Shown here piece after piece: positions 48,461 to 61,032 of a stretch of 64,000 nucleotides of DNA (positions are counted from its first letter, which is position 1; the number at the start of each line of letters is the position of its first letter). The notes under the pieces were generated by a model. It saw nothing but the letters and a program-made list of their open reading frames with translations. It made no database searches and was not told where the DNA came from. Both the position numbers and the translations under genes were made by a program. The stretch is from contig NW_026251709.1 of NCBI RefSeq assembly GCF_025024155.1, forward strand, positions 372,001-436,000. The letters are read 5' to 3'. This DNA comes from Gamsiella multidivaricata (Eukaryota > Mortierellomycota > Mortierellomycetes > Mortierellales > Mortierellaceae).

Positions 48461-49787
48461 GCTCACCGATCGGAGACGAAGAATGAGGCGGGGCCATCCA
48501 TACGCTAAAGGGCCTGGCAGGAGGAAATGAAGTGGCGCAACGCTTATGCCTTGCAATTGCCACTCCCTTGCTGTTGCGTCCAACACTCGCCAGTTCAACC
48601 TTCCCCGCCGTTGCCACCACTCCCACATCCTCGCCCTCGCCCTACTCATCATCACACGCAATCACACCCGATCATACCTATGATGCATGTCAAACCAGAC
48701 TGACGCTCAGTTGCCGTCCCAGTGACTTCATCATTTAAGCGAGCGCCATGACCCTCTTCCTTCCTTTCTCATTTTCTATACCGCTGCCCTCACCGTCTCT
48801 CTCTCTCGCTATCGCCTCTCTCAAGCCCTTTGTCTCCGCAGGGTAGTATCATTCTACTTCCTTCGTCATTTTTATTTTACTTTGAAGCACTCGTAGTTGG
48901 GCTACGGTCCCCTCTGTCCCTGCCAAAGTTCATTGGTTATTATAATCGTTGTCCACTGCCCTTCTATTGGTTGTACAATAACTGAGGTCGGTCGTGTTGG
49001 CTTTGGCTACGGTCATGCGACAGTGGTGGCGAGCACAAGTCAAATATAGACTCAATGTTGGTTGAATGATGTCCTATCTAACAAACTTACTGCAGTTTGT
49101 TAGAATCCCATAAAATGGAGACAAAAAATATCTCAAGGAGAACGATACCCATGACCCCATTACATTTTTCAGATGGATGGGGTTTGACATTTTATAGGTC
49201 CGGAGGAGTGTTGCCAGAAATAACCATACATTCACCAGCAGCTCGTCAATCGCACTTCAAAGATATCGTCTGTTTCAATGCTCAGTCTTCGCTGGCGGAC
49301 GACATGTGCGTGTTCATGGTTGTGGAGATGGTCTGCACGTTTTATTGCCCTGTGTCACATTCCGTTCCTCATCTTGGCGGGAATCGTGCTATTGGGAGCT
49401 GATAACAAGATCTTGGATTTGGGTATCAAAGATATGGTCCACAAGTAGGTGGAGCCAGCCTTTCTCCAAGTTCCAGCTCAACGTGCTCGAATTTATTTGT
49501 GAGGATGATATATTATCAGTACGTGTTCGTCGGAGTCGGGGTAACCGGGTTTATCCCAGATCTAGCCGATATATTTATTTCCCTGCACAGAAAGCAGCTT
49601 TCGTCTGTTGCAAGAACTGCACGTTGAGCTGGGCTTGAGGAGAACGCTGCGGAAGTCGGGCTTTTTATTTCTGCTCCCGTATTTAAGCGCTCACTTTCTC
49701 TTCCACAGCTTCATCTCCTCTTTCTGCTATCCTTCATTTCACTTGTATCCACACATATCGTATACATCCACACATTCCAATAACACA
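48461..49787. other. Intergenic with a short perfect hairpin
   Basis: No gene is supported. A perfect inverted repeat with 10-bp arms lies at 49078-49103. Sequence near 48915-48965 resembles a pogo-type terminal repeat on the minus strand (CAGTGGACAACGATTATAAT), but no matching left end was found. Confidence 0.4.
49078..49103. repeat. Perfect inverted repeat, 10-bp arms, 6-nt loop
   Basis: CTAACAAACT and AGTTTGTTAG flank TACTGC. Confidence 0.75.
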
Positions 49788-51665
49788 ATGGCCAAAGACA
49801 GGAAAGACGGCAAATCCGATAGCGACAGCTCATCTGTCAGCGAGGCGCCCGCCAACCAGAAGGATTCCCTCCGCAGCTTTATCTCCACTCTCGCCACTTT
49901 CTCTGGAGACCTGTCTGCATTGACCTGCCCTAGCTTCCTGCTGAGCTCCGTCAGTCTACTAGAGTACAGGCAAGTTGTTTTCTCCATTGGGACAACCTAT
50001 GCCTTAAAAGCACGCCACTTTCTCTCCCTCCAAGGTGAATGAGGATATTCCGTATATTCAATAATAGTTTGTTATGGACTCCTAGCTTTTTTTTCTTGGT
50101 GGCAAAGCAAGTGGGACATTTCACACATCACCCACTCAAGTGCATTGCTTATGCTTTACTGGCTGTTGTCGCCGCCCTTTATTACGATCGACCTTCGGCC
50201 GACGACTTTGTCGGATGAGGACCACGACTGAAAGTATAACTCAATAAACAAGTACTTTAGGAGTTACAGCCGGGAATGGTTATTAGGGTTCAGGCTGATT
50301 TCCTGTTGTCGGTGTTGGCGTTGGTCATCTTCTTGAAGTCCAATCTCAGCCGTATCACGATACTTTCGCTACGACATGCCGATCCTTATAGAGACTCGTT
50401 TTTTTTTTGTTTTTTTTTTTTTTTTTCCCATTGCCAAAACTAGTCAATTCTGGGGTGACCATCCAAAGCTATTCGCAGCGATCCCGTCTGGCGAAACCCC
50501 TGAGGATCGGTTGCTCAATTGCACGCGCTGGTTCATCTCAACCCTCTATGGCTCGTATTCATCCCGCGCAGGTCAGGAAAAGAAACCGTACAATCCCGTC
50601 CTAGGTGAGCAGTACTTCGCTCAATGGACAGGGGATGAACAGACAGGCGATACCATCCTCAGAGCAGAGCAAGTCAGTCATCACCCTCCAGTAAGTAATT
50701 TTTTCTGTGTGTTCTCACCAGCCAGACATTTGTTTTGTCCCGGCTGGCGATGTCACTCAATGAAAAAAAGAGAGAGAGAAAAAAAATCCCCCCTCTCTCC
50801 GGAATGACTAATAAAAAATAGCAGGAGTGTCATAGCACGGTTGCACAGCGAAGGAGATATTAATCTATGAGGTATTTTATGCTTTAAGATTATGGGCTTC
50901 CACCTTGAAAACAAGAACGCTGGCGTTGTCTTGGAAGGGCACTGCGGTCAAAAGTCGCGTTTCGCCATGCCCGCTGGTATCGATGTCTACCAAAATGGAC
51001 ACGCCATGCTGACGCTGCCAAAGTTCAAGGAGACCTACCTTATCACCCTTCCCTCACTCCAGATCCGCAGCATTATCACAGGACGACCAACGGTTGAATT
51101 GGCGGGCTCGAGCTACATCGTCAGCAGCACAGGACTTTTCGCCTCGATCGAATACAGCGGCAAGGGATATTTCTCGGGCGAGCGCAACAGTTTCAAAGCG
51201 AAGCTTATGCCGATCTCTGGAGATACTCCTTTTTACATAGCCCAGGGTGTCTGGAGCGGCGTGTCGAATTACAGCAACGGAAAGAAGGGCTCCGAGAGCA
51301 GATTGTTTTTTGATGCGAAGGCCGATCTGCCGATCGCGCCAGAGTTGAAGCCGCAGACGGAGATGGGGCCGCTGGAGTCGCACAAGTTGTGGTCGGATGT
51401 CACGAATGCGATCAATAACAAGGATTACAGTACCGCCTCAAAAGAAAAGTCGCAGATCGAGGACGCGCAAAGAGTGTTGGCGAAGGAGAGGAAGGAGAAG
51501 GGTCAGACCCAGGCGGACGCGTTAAGCGTATTTTTGCTCGTGGATGAGGATGCAGATGAGAGTCGTAAGGCATTTAAGGCACTAAAGGGGCAGCTGATAG
51601 AGCTCGCGGGTCCGAAGGCACTGAGGGAGGATGAGGCGAAGCCCCACTGGAAATTGAGAACGTAG
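49788..51665 (+). CDS. Oxysterol-binding protein-related protein (Kes1/Osh4-like)
   Basis: Three exons, 49788-49969, 50444-50690 and 50889-51665, give 401 residues, close to the short, PH-less Kes1 type. Order: Ser/Lys-rich N-terminus, the lid and SLLEYSQFWGDHPKLF, then YNPVLGEQYF and the family signature EQVSHHPP at 136-143, split from FHLENKNAGVVLEG by intron 2. The C-terminal lobe includes SKEKSQIEDAQRVLAKER and ends PHWKLRT. These proteins exchange sterol and PI4P between membranes. Intron 1 begins GCAAGT, a GC-AG intron after a strong AG; no GT donor nearby keeps the frame. The usual WxPK-F segment after the EDAQR helix is replaced by an unusual QTQADALSVFLLVDEDAD stretch. Confidence 0.9.
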
Positions 51666-52270
51666 GTGGGGGCCATTCCTGTGGATGCGTTTCTATAGAC
51701 TTGCGATAACACGATACAATACAGGCAACCGCAAATTCGGAGCCTGTTGATGGCGGAGTATGTCTATGTAGGTCGCGTTGATCCCCTTGAATACCGATAC
51801 GCGTCAATTGCACAGCGAACCGATCCCGTTCCTGCAGGTTGGACGCGTCAACTGCTGCGTGGAAAGAGGCGTTCGATAGATATGCCGCCTTTAAATTATT
51901 CCCTCCGGAGATGTTCTCCGCCAACGCCTTTGTTCTTCTGCTACTTACCACTGCGGGATACAACGCAGCGTCGATGTGCACTGTATGGTGTCGATGCAGG
52001 CCATTTTTGGACGGGACCCACCTCCCTCCCCTATCGACCGCTCGAACCCTGTTTTCAACCAATCACAAACTGGTTTTTAGTGTTCTTGCTCGTCCCCATG
52101 GGTATGAGGGGGCGAGAGTGTTTAGTCTTCACGTTCGCCCCCCTCTTCCTCCTCTCTTTCCTTCACTCTTCACTCCCGTTCCCAAAAAACAATTCACTCT
52201 TACTCACATACCAAAACACTCTCACATCCTTAAGCGTCCCTGCCCTCTCTTTATCCCCATCCTCATCCTC
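51666..52270. other. Spacer between OSBP and ABCC genes, with a coding-like stretch
   Basis: Bases 51725-52000 are open on both strands. The plus strand can read LDASTAAWKEAFDRYAAFKLFPPEMF and the minus strand can read KALAENISGGNNLKAAY. Neither is recognised. The last 250 bp are the C/T-rich ABCC promoter. Confidence 0.4.
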
Positions 52271-55200
52271 ATGAGCTCCTCCTTTTGTCGAGACCCAGAG
52301 GGCTGGGTAAGACTTCGATCGACCTTTGCTTTCCCCTTTGCTTCCCCCTTTGCTTCCCCCTTTGCTGCTCTGGTTTTGTCACTCTTACTGACTATTTGCT
52401 ATATATATTCGACCATTGTCCGCAACCCCCCATTCCACACCCACAGGGTCCTACGAGCCATGAGCGAGCAGATCTGACCCTTTGCTTCGAGTCGACGTAA
52501 GTAGCTCTGTCAACATTAACTGGTCTCTCCTCGTACTTTTCGTTGAATCGAATAGCCAGGCATCTTATCGCTCATAAGAAAAAAGAAATGTAGATAGCTA
52601 TTCCTGCGTGCTTGCTTGCTTGCCTTTGTGTTGTTGTTGATTTGTGGGAAAATATTCTCTCATTCCAGATTCGACTGTAATTGAATAAAGACGAAGGATC
52701 TGGACTGGGGGAACTTTTGCTTAGTGTAGTTGTGTCTGTGTCCGATGGTGTATTGTGCCATCTTTTCTTATTTCTTATTCCCGGAAAAATCGTCCTTAAA
52801 ATGGGTAAAAGAGAATATGAGAGCAAAGAAAAAAAAGCAAGATTAAATGAGGACTTTTGTGTAACCAAAACACTGAAGGGAGAAAACCTTAACTGCGCGT
52901 CAGAGCGGTCCAACTGGTTCGAGACTCCTGAAATAGAGAAGGGTCATTTTATCACAGGGGGTGTACCATATCTAGAACGCGTCGCGTTGCGAAAGCATGC
53001 GTTGTGTCTGCGAGGGGAGCGCCGCATCGCGGTTTGCTGTGGGCTGCAAGGGCAACTAACTGTCCTTGCTGATCACGCTACTGCCATGCGATGTCGTCCT
53101 ATGTTGGTGCTAGGCCACCACGACAGAGGATCGAGGGTGCTACAGCACCAACAATAAAATGAAAAAAAGAGCTGGTGGTTCTGCTGTGGATGCGAGATTT
53201 GGAGTTTAAGTGCTCTGATTCGCGTCGTTGTTGCTGAGCACGGAAGGAAACACCTGTGCTATTCTTTATTCACGTTGCAGCGCATGCAACTGTCCCGCCA
53301 GTCGATGACAATTTCTAACTATCTATCGCTTTGTTCCCTGCTTCTCTTGATCAAAATGGGTGCTGTCAAACAAAAACAAAACAAAAACAGCATCCTCTTA
53401 GGCCTACCCGCCATTTTGGCGCTCATCGCTTTCGCCGCCAGGATCTTTGTCCTCATCACCCGAGGAACCCGTCATGGTCTCGGCAAGACCTGGATCATAT
53501 ACGGCCTCTCTCAAATCCTTGCTCTCGCTGCCGTGGCATCTTTAATCGCTAACGCGGTCTTACTCTCTCAGCTCGCGGATGGGTATTCTCCCGCAGAGAT
53601 GATGGGGACGGCTCTGATGATCGCCGCCTGGTGTTTAGTCGTGGTCTTGAACAGTTTCGAAGCCGAATATGAAATTCGCGCGTCGCCCTATATCTTTTGT
53701 TACAGCTTTGTCTCCATCGTCGCATCCGCCATCTCTGTCAGAACCATGCATGACACCAACCAAACCGATCGGACTCCGTTCAAAGGCTTTGTTACATTCT
53801 TGGCTATCAACTGCGCGCATTTTATTGTCGAAGCATGGCCTCGAGGCCGCACCGTAGTACAACGAAAGACTGGCGCGAGTCAGTACGAGAAGGCCAATTT
53901 TTTCTCGCGCATCAGCTTCCATTTTATGCAAGACACTGTCGCGTTGGGATACAAGAGACCTCTCCTCCAGACAGATATCGCGACCTTGATGCCGAAACGC
54001 ATGCAAGCCGAGTTTAGCTTTGAGCGCTTATCAGCAAAATGGGACACCGTCCGGGACAAGCATGCCGTCAAGGGTACCGCACCCTCGCTCATGAAGACCA
54101 TCCTGACGTCTTTCAAGAACCAGTGGACCGTCATCATGATCCTCCGTATCCTGACCTCTGTCATGACCTATGTCTCGCCTCAGCTCTTCAACAGTCTGCT
54201 GGGATTCATTCAATCGTACGCGATGCCCGATGAGACGGACAGAAAACCGGTTTCATTGGGGGTGATACTCGCGTTCGGCATGTTCTTTTGCTCGATCGTG
54301 GTGACGTACTTGAACGCACAGCTCCAGGCCGCGACGGTCAACTTGGGCATTGAGGTGCGCACGGCATTGATGTCAATGATCTATCGCAAGGCGCTGAGAC
54401 TGTCGAACGATGCGAGACAAAAGTCCACGGCGGGTGAGATTACAAACCATATGTCTGTAGATGCGGAGCGTTGGCCGATGAGTCTGTCCTTCTTGCCGAT
54501 GATCATCTCAGTCCCGTAAGTTTTGTATCTCATCACCAGGATGGCGTGTTCATTAACAATAGTGCAGCGCATCTAAAAGCAATTCCCCTCCTTTTTTCCC
54601 TTTCTTCCTTTCCTCCCTAGCATTGAAATCGCTATAGCCATTTGGATGCTGTATGGACTCATTGGCTGGTCCATTTTTGTGGGCTTCGGTGCCGTGGTCT
54701 TGATGCCGCCTATTCACGCCAAGCTCTCGGCTTTCTTTGCGACCTTTCGCGCTGCCAAAATGAAGGCCATGGATAGCCGCCTCCGCCTTGTGAATGAGGT
54801 TCTCGGCGGAATGAAGATCGTCCGACTCTATAACTGTAATTACATATTCTTGCTGACGCATGTCCATCTAACGATATGGGCCAAGAACAGTTAATGAAAC
54901 CATTTTTTTATATTTCTTTTTCCTCTCAAAAACAGGGGAGGAGTCCTTCAAGGAAAAGATCGGCGTTGTTCGTCGCGACGAACTCAAAATGCTCAGAAAG
55001 TTCGGTGTAGTTTTTTCATGGGTAGGCCTGGTCTTCCTGTCGACGCCTCTGGTCATTACCTTGGTCTCCCTCGCAGTCTTTGCGACCCATGGCGGACCCA
55101 ACTTTGGACCCGGAGACATCAACCCGCAGACCATCTTTGTCAGCATCTCCCTTTTTGGATTACTCTCCCGCCCCATCAGCGCCATGTCCAGTACCCTCTC

Positions 55201-58200
55201 CCAAGTCACCAGCATCACCGTCGCCACAACTCGGATCCAAAAATTCCTTCTCGCCGAAGAACTCGACGAGTCCATGATCGAGCGTGAACCTGAGGAGGGA
55301 CAAAACGATGGTCATCCTGTGATCGAGGTTCAAAACGGCATCTTTGCCTGGTGTCTCGAACAGGCGCCGATCGAAACCGAGAAACAGAAACGCGCGCGTG
55401 AGAAGGAAGAGGCCAAGAAAGAAAGAGAGGCGGAAGCGAAGGCACGTAAGGCTGGAAAGCCCCTTCCGGCCAAGAAGGAGCCTGTTGAAGTCAATTACTC
55501 GCCCACACTCACGAATATCAGTTTCTCGGTCCCCAAAGGCTCCTTGACCGCGGTTGTCGGACGTGTCGGACAGGGCAAGACCTCGTTGTTGAGCGCCTTG
55601 ATCGGTGAGATGTATAAACGTCAGGGCACAATCCGAATCCGTGGTCGAATCGCGTATGTGGCCCAACAGGCCTGGATCATCAATGCGACGCTCAAGGAGA
55701 ACATTACGTTCGGACTTGAGTTTAATCAAGATAAATACGACCGTATCGTTGCTGCATCAGGTCTGTTACCAGATATTGAGATGCTGCCCGGAGGGGACAT
55801 GACCGAGATTGGTGAGCGCGGAATTAATTTGTCTGGCGGTCAGAAGCAACGAGTGTCATTGGCCCGTGCGGCGTATCAAGATGCGGACATCTATCTTCTG
55901 GACGATCCACTGAGTGCGGTTGATGCGCATGTAGACCAACATCTGTGGGAGAACCTGCTCGGTCCCAACGGTTTGCTCAAGGACAAGACCCGTCTTTTGG
56001 TGACTCATGGTATTCACCACCTGGAGCATGTCAATCAGATTATTGTGGTCAAAGATGGTCAGATTACGGAGAATGGACATTATGACGAGTTAATGGATGC
56101 GAAGAAGGGATTCTTTCAGCTCATTGAGGAGTTTTCAGTGAATGCTCGCAGAAATCGAAAGAAGAAGGCTATGGATGGAGCGGTTCTCGAAGGCGAGGCG
56201 GTGGAGGAGGAAGAAGAAGAGGAAGGAGCGAGTGAGACGGCTACGCAGAAGGGAGATAATAAGGAGGTCACGAAGACGCCGCCCAAGAAGGACGACAAGG
56301 CTGCGGAGCTGATTGCTGCTGAGAAGATGGTGCTAGGACGCGTTACCTGGGGGGTTTTCGATATTTATCTCCGTGCTGCGTAAGTCCTTTTTGCATCGGG
56401 TTCCATTTGATCTGGTGTATGCACAAGAACAACAATGGTGTTTCTGACCTCATTTATTTGCTTATACCGCGATGGAAAAATAGTTCGTACCCTGTTTCTG
56501 TGGTCATTGTCTTTGCCTATCTGCTTATGCAGACCTGCCAGGTAAGAAAAAAAAAAAGCATCTTTGGAGGATCACAAACGCGAAAAGAGGACCTTGGTAC
56601 CAATCTAGCCATACGATTATTATTATTATTATTAGGTCGGCACCAATATTTGGCTGGAGCATTGGACGAGGATATCAGAAAACGGCACTCGCTCACCCGC
56701 AGAGTTCTTGGGAGTCTATGCCGCTATCGTCGTCGTCTACATGGGGCTGAACTTCTTCACCACGTACCTGCTCATGGTTGTGGCAGGATTGAGAGCCACT
56801 GCACAGCTTCACGACGCCCTTTTGAACGCAATCTTGCGCCTTCCCATGAGGTAAACCACAGAAGATCCTTTGATCTATTGAACGTAGAATTCGCTACGAA
56901 TTCTTCAATGCGGACACGGCTGACATGGGGTTCTTTGCTCTACTATTCGAAACAGCTTCTTCGACACGACGCCGTTAGGCCGTATTGTCAACCGTTTCTC
57001 GACCGACATCTTTGCCACTGACAACACTTTGGTAAGGAATGACGCATGCCGCAGAGCAATTCTTCCTATTAGAGGATCAAGAGCGCGTTTACTAATTCAT
57101 TCAATCTACTATGTATGTAATACATCTAGCCATGGGGATTCATGACTTGTCTGATGTATAGCGTCTCTGTGCTAGCCACCATTGTGGTCATCGCTTCTAC
57201 GACCCCGATCTTCCTGGCCATGGTCCCCCCGCTATTTATTGCGCTTGTCTCCATTCAGCGCTACTACATTCGTCCCTCGCTCAGTCTGCGTCGCATTGAC
57301 TCCACAAGTCGTTCGCCTGTTTATCAGCACTTTACCGAATCCCTTGTCGGTGTCTCGACCATCCGCGCAATGGGCGTTAGTAATACCTTCATTCTCCAGA
57401 ACGAGAAAAAAGCCACTGTGTCCGCAAACGCCTTCTTCACCTACCAGATGGTCGCACGCTGGCTTCAGATCCGACTCGAGAGCCTCGGAGCCACCATTAT
57501 TCTTGGCGCAGCCCTGTTCTCGGTCCTGAATAGGGGTTCTTTGAATCCTAGCATGGTTGGTTTGGCCTTGTCATATGCGCTTACGGTCACTCAGGATATC
57601 ACTCTCCTGGTGCGCTCGTACTGCGATCTGCAGAACCAACTGGTGTCGATCGAAAGAGTTGACGAGTACCTCCGCAAGAACTCCGAGGCGCCCATTTCGC
57701 TACCTACAGATGACGACTTGCCCGAGAAGTGGCCTCAGGCCGGACGTATTGAGTTCAGGAACTTTTCGACACGTTACCGCCAAGGTCTAGATCTGGTGAT
57801 CAAGAACATCACATTCGAGGTTCAGCCGGCCGAGAAGGTCGGTATTGTTGGACGCACCGGAGCAGGCAAGTCATCGCTGACACTGGCACTGTTCCGTATC
57901 ATCGAGGCAGCAAACAGCCACTGGGCCAAGGCGAGTCATAACGGTGAGGATGAAGACACGATTCCACCAAAGTCCGATGAGAAGAATGCTGAGCTGGAGA
58001 AGGTCGAGGTTGAAGAAGATGGTGGATCGATCTGGATTGATGGGGTCGACATCTCAGTCATTGGATTGAGTCGACTTCGCAAACACCTCGCGATCATCCC
58101 TCAGGACCCCACGCTCTTTGCGGGCACCGTGCGCGAGAATCTGGACCCGTTCGAGGAATTGCAGGACGCAGACCTTTGGGAGGCACTGGAGCGCGCGCAT

Positions 58201-58608
58201 TTGAAGGACCATATATCGTCACTCGCCGGTGGATTGTCGTTCAAGGTATCTCAGAACGGAGACAATTTCTCTGTCGGCCAGCGGTCCTTGATCTGCTTGG
58301 CCCGTGCGTTGCTCCGCAAGACCAAGATTTTGATCCTGGACGAGGCCACGGCGGCGGTGGATGTGGAGACGGATGAGTTGATTCAAAAGACGATCAGGAA
58401 GGAGTTCAAGGATCGGACGATTTTGACGATTGCGCACCGTATCAAGACCGTGATGGATTCCGATAAGATCTTGGTCCTAGAGAAGGGGCGCGTAGAAGAG
58501 TACGAGTCGCCCAAGTTGTTGCTGCAGCGTGAGGATTCGCTGTTTTTTAAGCTTGCGCAGCAGGCAGGCGAGATTAAGGATAAGGAGGAAGAGGAGGAGG
58601 GGCAGTAG
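52271..58608 (+). CDS. ABC transporter, subfamily C (MRP/Ycf1-like)
   Basis: Nine exons, 52271-52306, 52447-52496, 53391-54515, 54621-54835, 54936-56379, 56484-56541, 56636-56850, 56956-57031 and 57130-58608, encode 1565 residues, the usual full-length MRP size. Two small first exons supply FCRDPEGWGP...DLTLCFEST, the conserved N-terminus before TMD0; the joins are in frame. TMD0 and TMD1 follow. NBD1 has Walker A from 684 (GRVGQGKTS), LSGGQ at 774 and Walker B ending Asp798-Asp799 (the acidic pair usual for a weak MRP NBD1). Then come an acidic linker and TMD2. NBD2 has Walker A from 1314 (GRTGAGKSS), a FSVGQ signature and Asp1477-Glu1478. The family exports glutathione, glucuronide and metal conjugates, at the vacuole or plasma membrane. 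Substrate is unknown. Confidence 0.96.
52318..52366. repeat. 12-bp tandem repeat in ABCC intron 1
   Basis: About four units of CCCTTTGCTTCC. Confidence 0.75.
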
Positions 58609-59029
58609 TAGTAGTAATAGTAGTAATAGTAATATGTATCAGTGATAGATACCATTCACCACTCGATTCTCGTAGTATTTCATATATACCGTTGACATAT
58701 TCCTTCGTCTGTTTCCGGAACACTGGTGTTCAGAATCTTATGTGTATTTCGTGCGTAACTTTTCCCTTCATTATTGCATTTAAAAGTTTTTTATGCTACC
58801 GCTTCCCATGCCCCTGATACAAATTGAAAGGTGCCTTGATTTATGCCTTTATATTCCAGATCCGTATACCTTAATAGTGAGGATTGAGTCGCTCTCTCTA
58901 AAATGATATTCCGCACCAAATTAATGTAACAACTAATATTTCCTGACCCAAGATTTATTATTTTCAATAATTGATCTATGCTGTCCTCAATGGTGTCTCC
59001 GCGAAAACATATCGTTGATTTTCTCCCTT
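58609..59029. other. Convergent spacer of ABCC and GST genes
   Basis: Begins with a (TAG/TAA)n trinucleotide run straight after the stop (58606-58632). A/T-rich; no gene. Confidence 0.6.
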
Positions 59030-60149
59030 CTAGTTCTTGGGTGGAGGCTTGGATGCGAAGGGGGGGTTGGTAAAGAAGGCCTTTGATGCCTCCGTCAGCT
59101 TTCGTCCCTGCTCGCTAGCCCTCCATGCCGCGATCTTGGGGTCCTTTGCGACCGTTTCCTTGACCTTGATCAAAGGCTCGGACTTGTTGATGACCTCCAT
59201 GATTTGCGCTGCCTGTGGCTGCAGCGTGAGATGCTCAATCGCCACAGCGGTTCGGATATCCGCCAAGCTCAACTACCATTTCAAGTCAATTGGTCAAAAA
59301 AAGAAAAAAGATTCATCAACAAAGGAAGGGATTCAGATAGGCCTATCCCTCTCGAAAACACAAAACGCTTCACTGTTGTTTTTTTCTATACCTTTTCGCC
59401 AACATAATGACCATTGTTTCCATTATCATGCAGGTGCTTCTCATGGGTCTGGATCCAAGTCGGGAGAGTGTTGTTCAAGAAAGCCGCCAGCTGCCTCTCC
59501 TTGACATCAGGGCTGCACAAGGTCACACCCTGAGCAAAAGCTGCCTGGAAGAGGTGGGACGAGTTGTGGAACATCTTAATCAGGTTCTCCTCGTATTCGT
59601 TGTCGCCGAGGAGAGAGAATTGCTTGGCGAGATAGTGCTCGACGACAATAGCTTCCGACAGTACAAGATCCTACGTGGCGCGCGGGGAAATGGAGTGGGT
59701 TTAAATGTAGTTAAGCCAAGAAGAAGCAGGAGAGATTCATGCGTGAGCAGAGTGCAGACAGTTTTAAAAGATAAGAGAATCCTTTTCATAACGGTTCTTA
59801 CATTTTCGTCCTCGGTCTTGATGTAAAGCACTGGCAAGACATGGAACGGTGTCTGAAGCCTTTCCTGACCCCAATTCTAAATAAAAAAAAAAAAAAAAAA
59901 AAACGTCAATTACTGAATGAGGAAACGCGAGAAACTGCTGTAACGTCAACATAAAAAACTCCAACTTACGTCTGGCGATTGCGAAAGGTTCTCCCACTTG
60001 GCGCCTCCGTACTCCAACATCTCGCGACTCGTGGTGCCAAGCGCGTTGATGGGCCAGTACAAGAGCTTGAACGAGGCTGGCTTCGCGAGCGACGCGGCGA
60101 GTTTGCTGGTAGAGGCACGGCTAAAATGAGCAGCTTGGAGTTGGGCCAT
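59030..60149 (-). CDS. Glutathione S-transferase (sigma-like, two-domain)
   Basis: Four exons, 60149-59970, 59876-59802, 59670-59392 and 59272-59030, encode 258 residues. After a ~25-residue Ala/Ser-rich lead comes a thioredoxin-fold half: FKLLYWPINALGTTSREMLEYGG, where the Tyr is a candidate glutathione-activating residue. It continues with TPFHVLPVLYI (cis-Pro) and the LVLSEAIVVEHYLA turn that contacts glutathione. The helical C-terminal domain includes LSLADIRTAVAIEHL with the buried Asp of the N-capping box. The family conjugates glutathione to electrophiles. Its neighbour across the spacer is an MRP pump, which exports such conjugates; the pairing may be chance. The lead might be a weak mitochondrial signal. 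Confidence 0.88.
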
Positions 60150-61032
60150 TGTGTCTGAGGTGGGAAATGGGGTGTAAAGGTGGAATAGGAGGTTGTTCTG
60201 GATGGTAGAGTGGTAGAAAAGGAATAATGAGGATGGAAGATGTGCGGTTGGGGAAGTTTATATAGAAGCTGGGAGTGCAATGGCGCCAAATGACGGGGTG
60301 CAAGGGATCTCATTTGGCAACCATTGCCGCCGTGCTCATTGAAATCTGGGCTGCGCATCCGAGTGGGAGAATATGAAGCCTCTGATTTTATTTTTTTGAC
60401 GCGCTTTACAACAGTGGCATGGAATATCTTTATGCTCATGGCAAGAGCAGCATAGCAAACCTTCAGTCCAGTATTGTTGTGTTGCCTGATAGTAGATAGC
60501 AATAAGGTTCGCGCTATTTATTTTTTTGGGAATCCGCACCCAAGCTCCATGCACAATGTCATTGGCTCATATCCTCTCTTTTTGGTGGCAACAAACGACT
60601 ACCAGCGTGGTATGTCTCTGTCTCTTTCTGTCAAAAAAAAAAAGACCAATGCACTCGTGAACTGGTATTTGACTTTTTGCTTTTTTCATCTCTCTACCAT
60701 GTACCCGCCTCCCCCGTGCATGCTTCACCCATGAGCTTCACACAGATATCCTACACTTCGGCAGGCTGACATCGCTGTCAACGTCGTCGCTGTCGGTGTC
60801 GGTGTGTCGTTGTAAGTAGTGTGGTTGCCGGAGATATCGCTGTCGCTGTCATTGTCAGTGCGGGGTATGCGGAGTGGTATGTTTTTTAAGATGAAGGAAC
60901 GGTTGGGTCGGCGACAGCTTGACGAAATAGGAAAATGAGATGTCTCTGCCATGGAGCATTCATTCCACTCGGTGTACTTGGTTTCGCAAGCTGTCTATTG
61001 TCGCGTACCCGTAAAAAGCTGCTCAAGTTTTC
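60150..61032. other. Intergenic region upstream of GST
   Basis: A degenerate CGCTGTC-rich repeat lies at 60768-60860. No gene is supported. Confidence 0.45.

Noticed and set aside
46810..48740. Terminal inverted repeats of the pogo element (CAGTC...CTGGTTT pair near 46847 and 48670)
   Set aside because: Similarity is short and gapped; not enough to set element borders.
55160..55729. 189-codon minus-strand ORF opposite the ABCC gene
   Set aside because: Antisense to NBD1 coding sequence, low-complexity, no motif.
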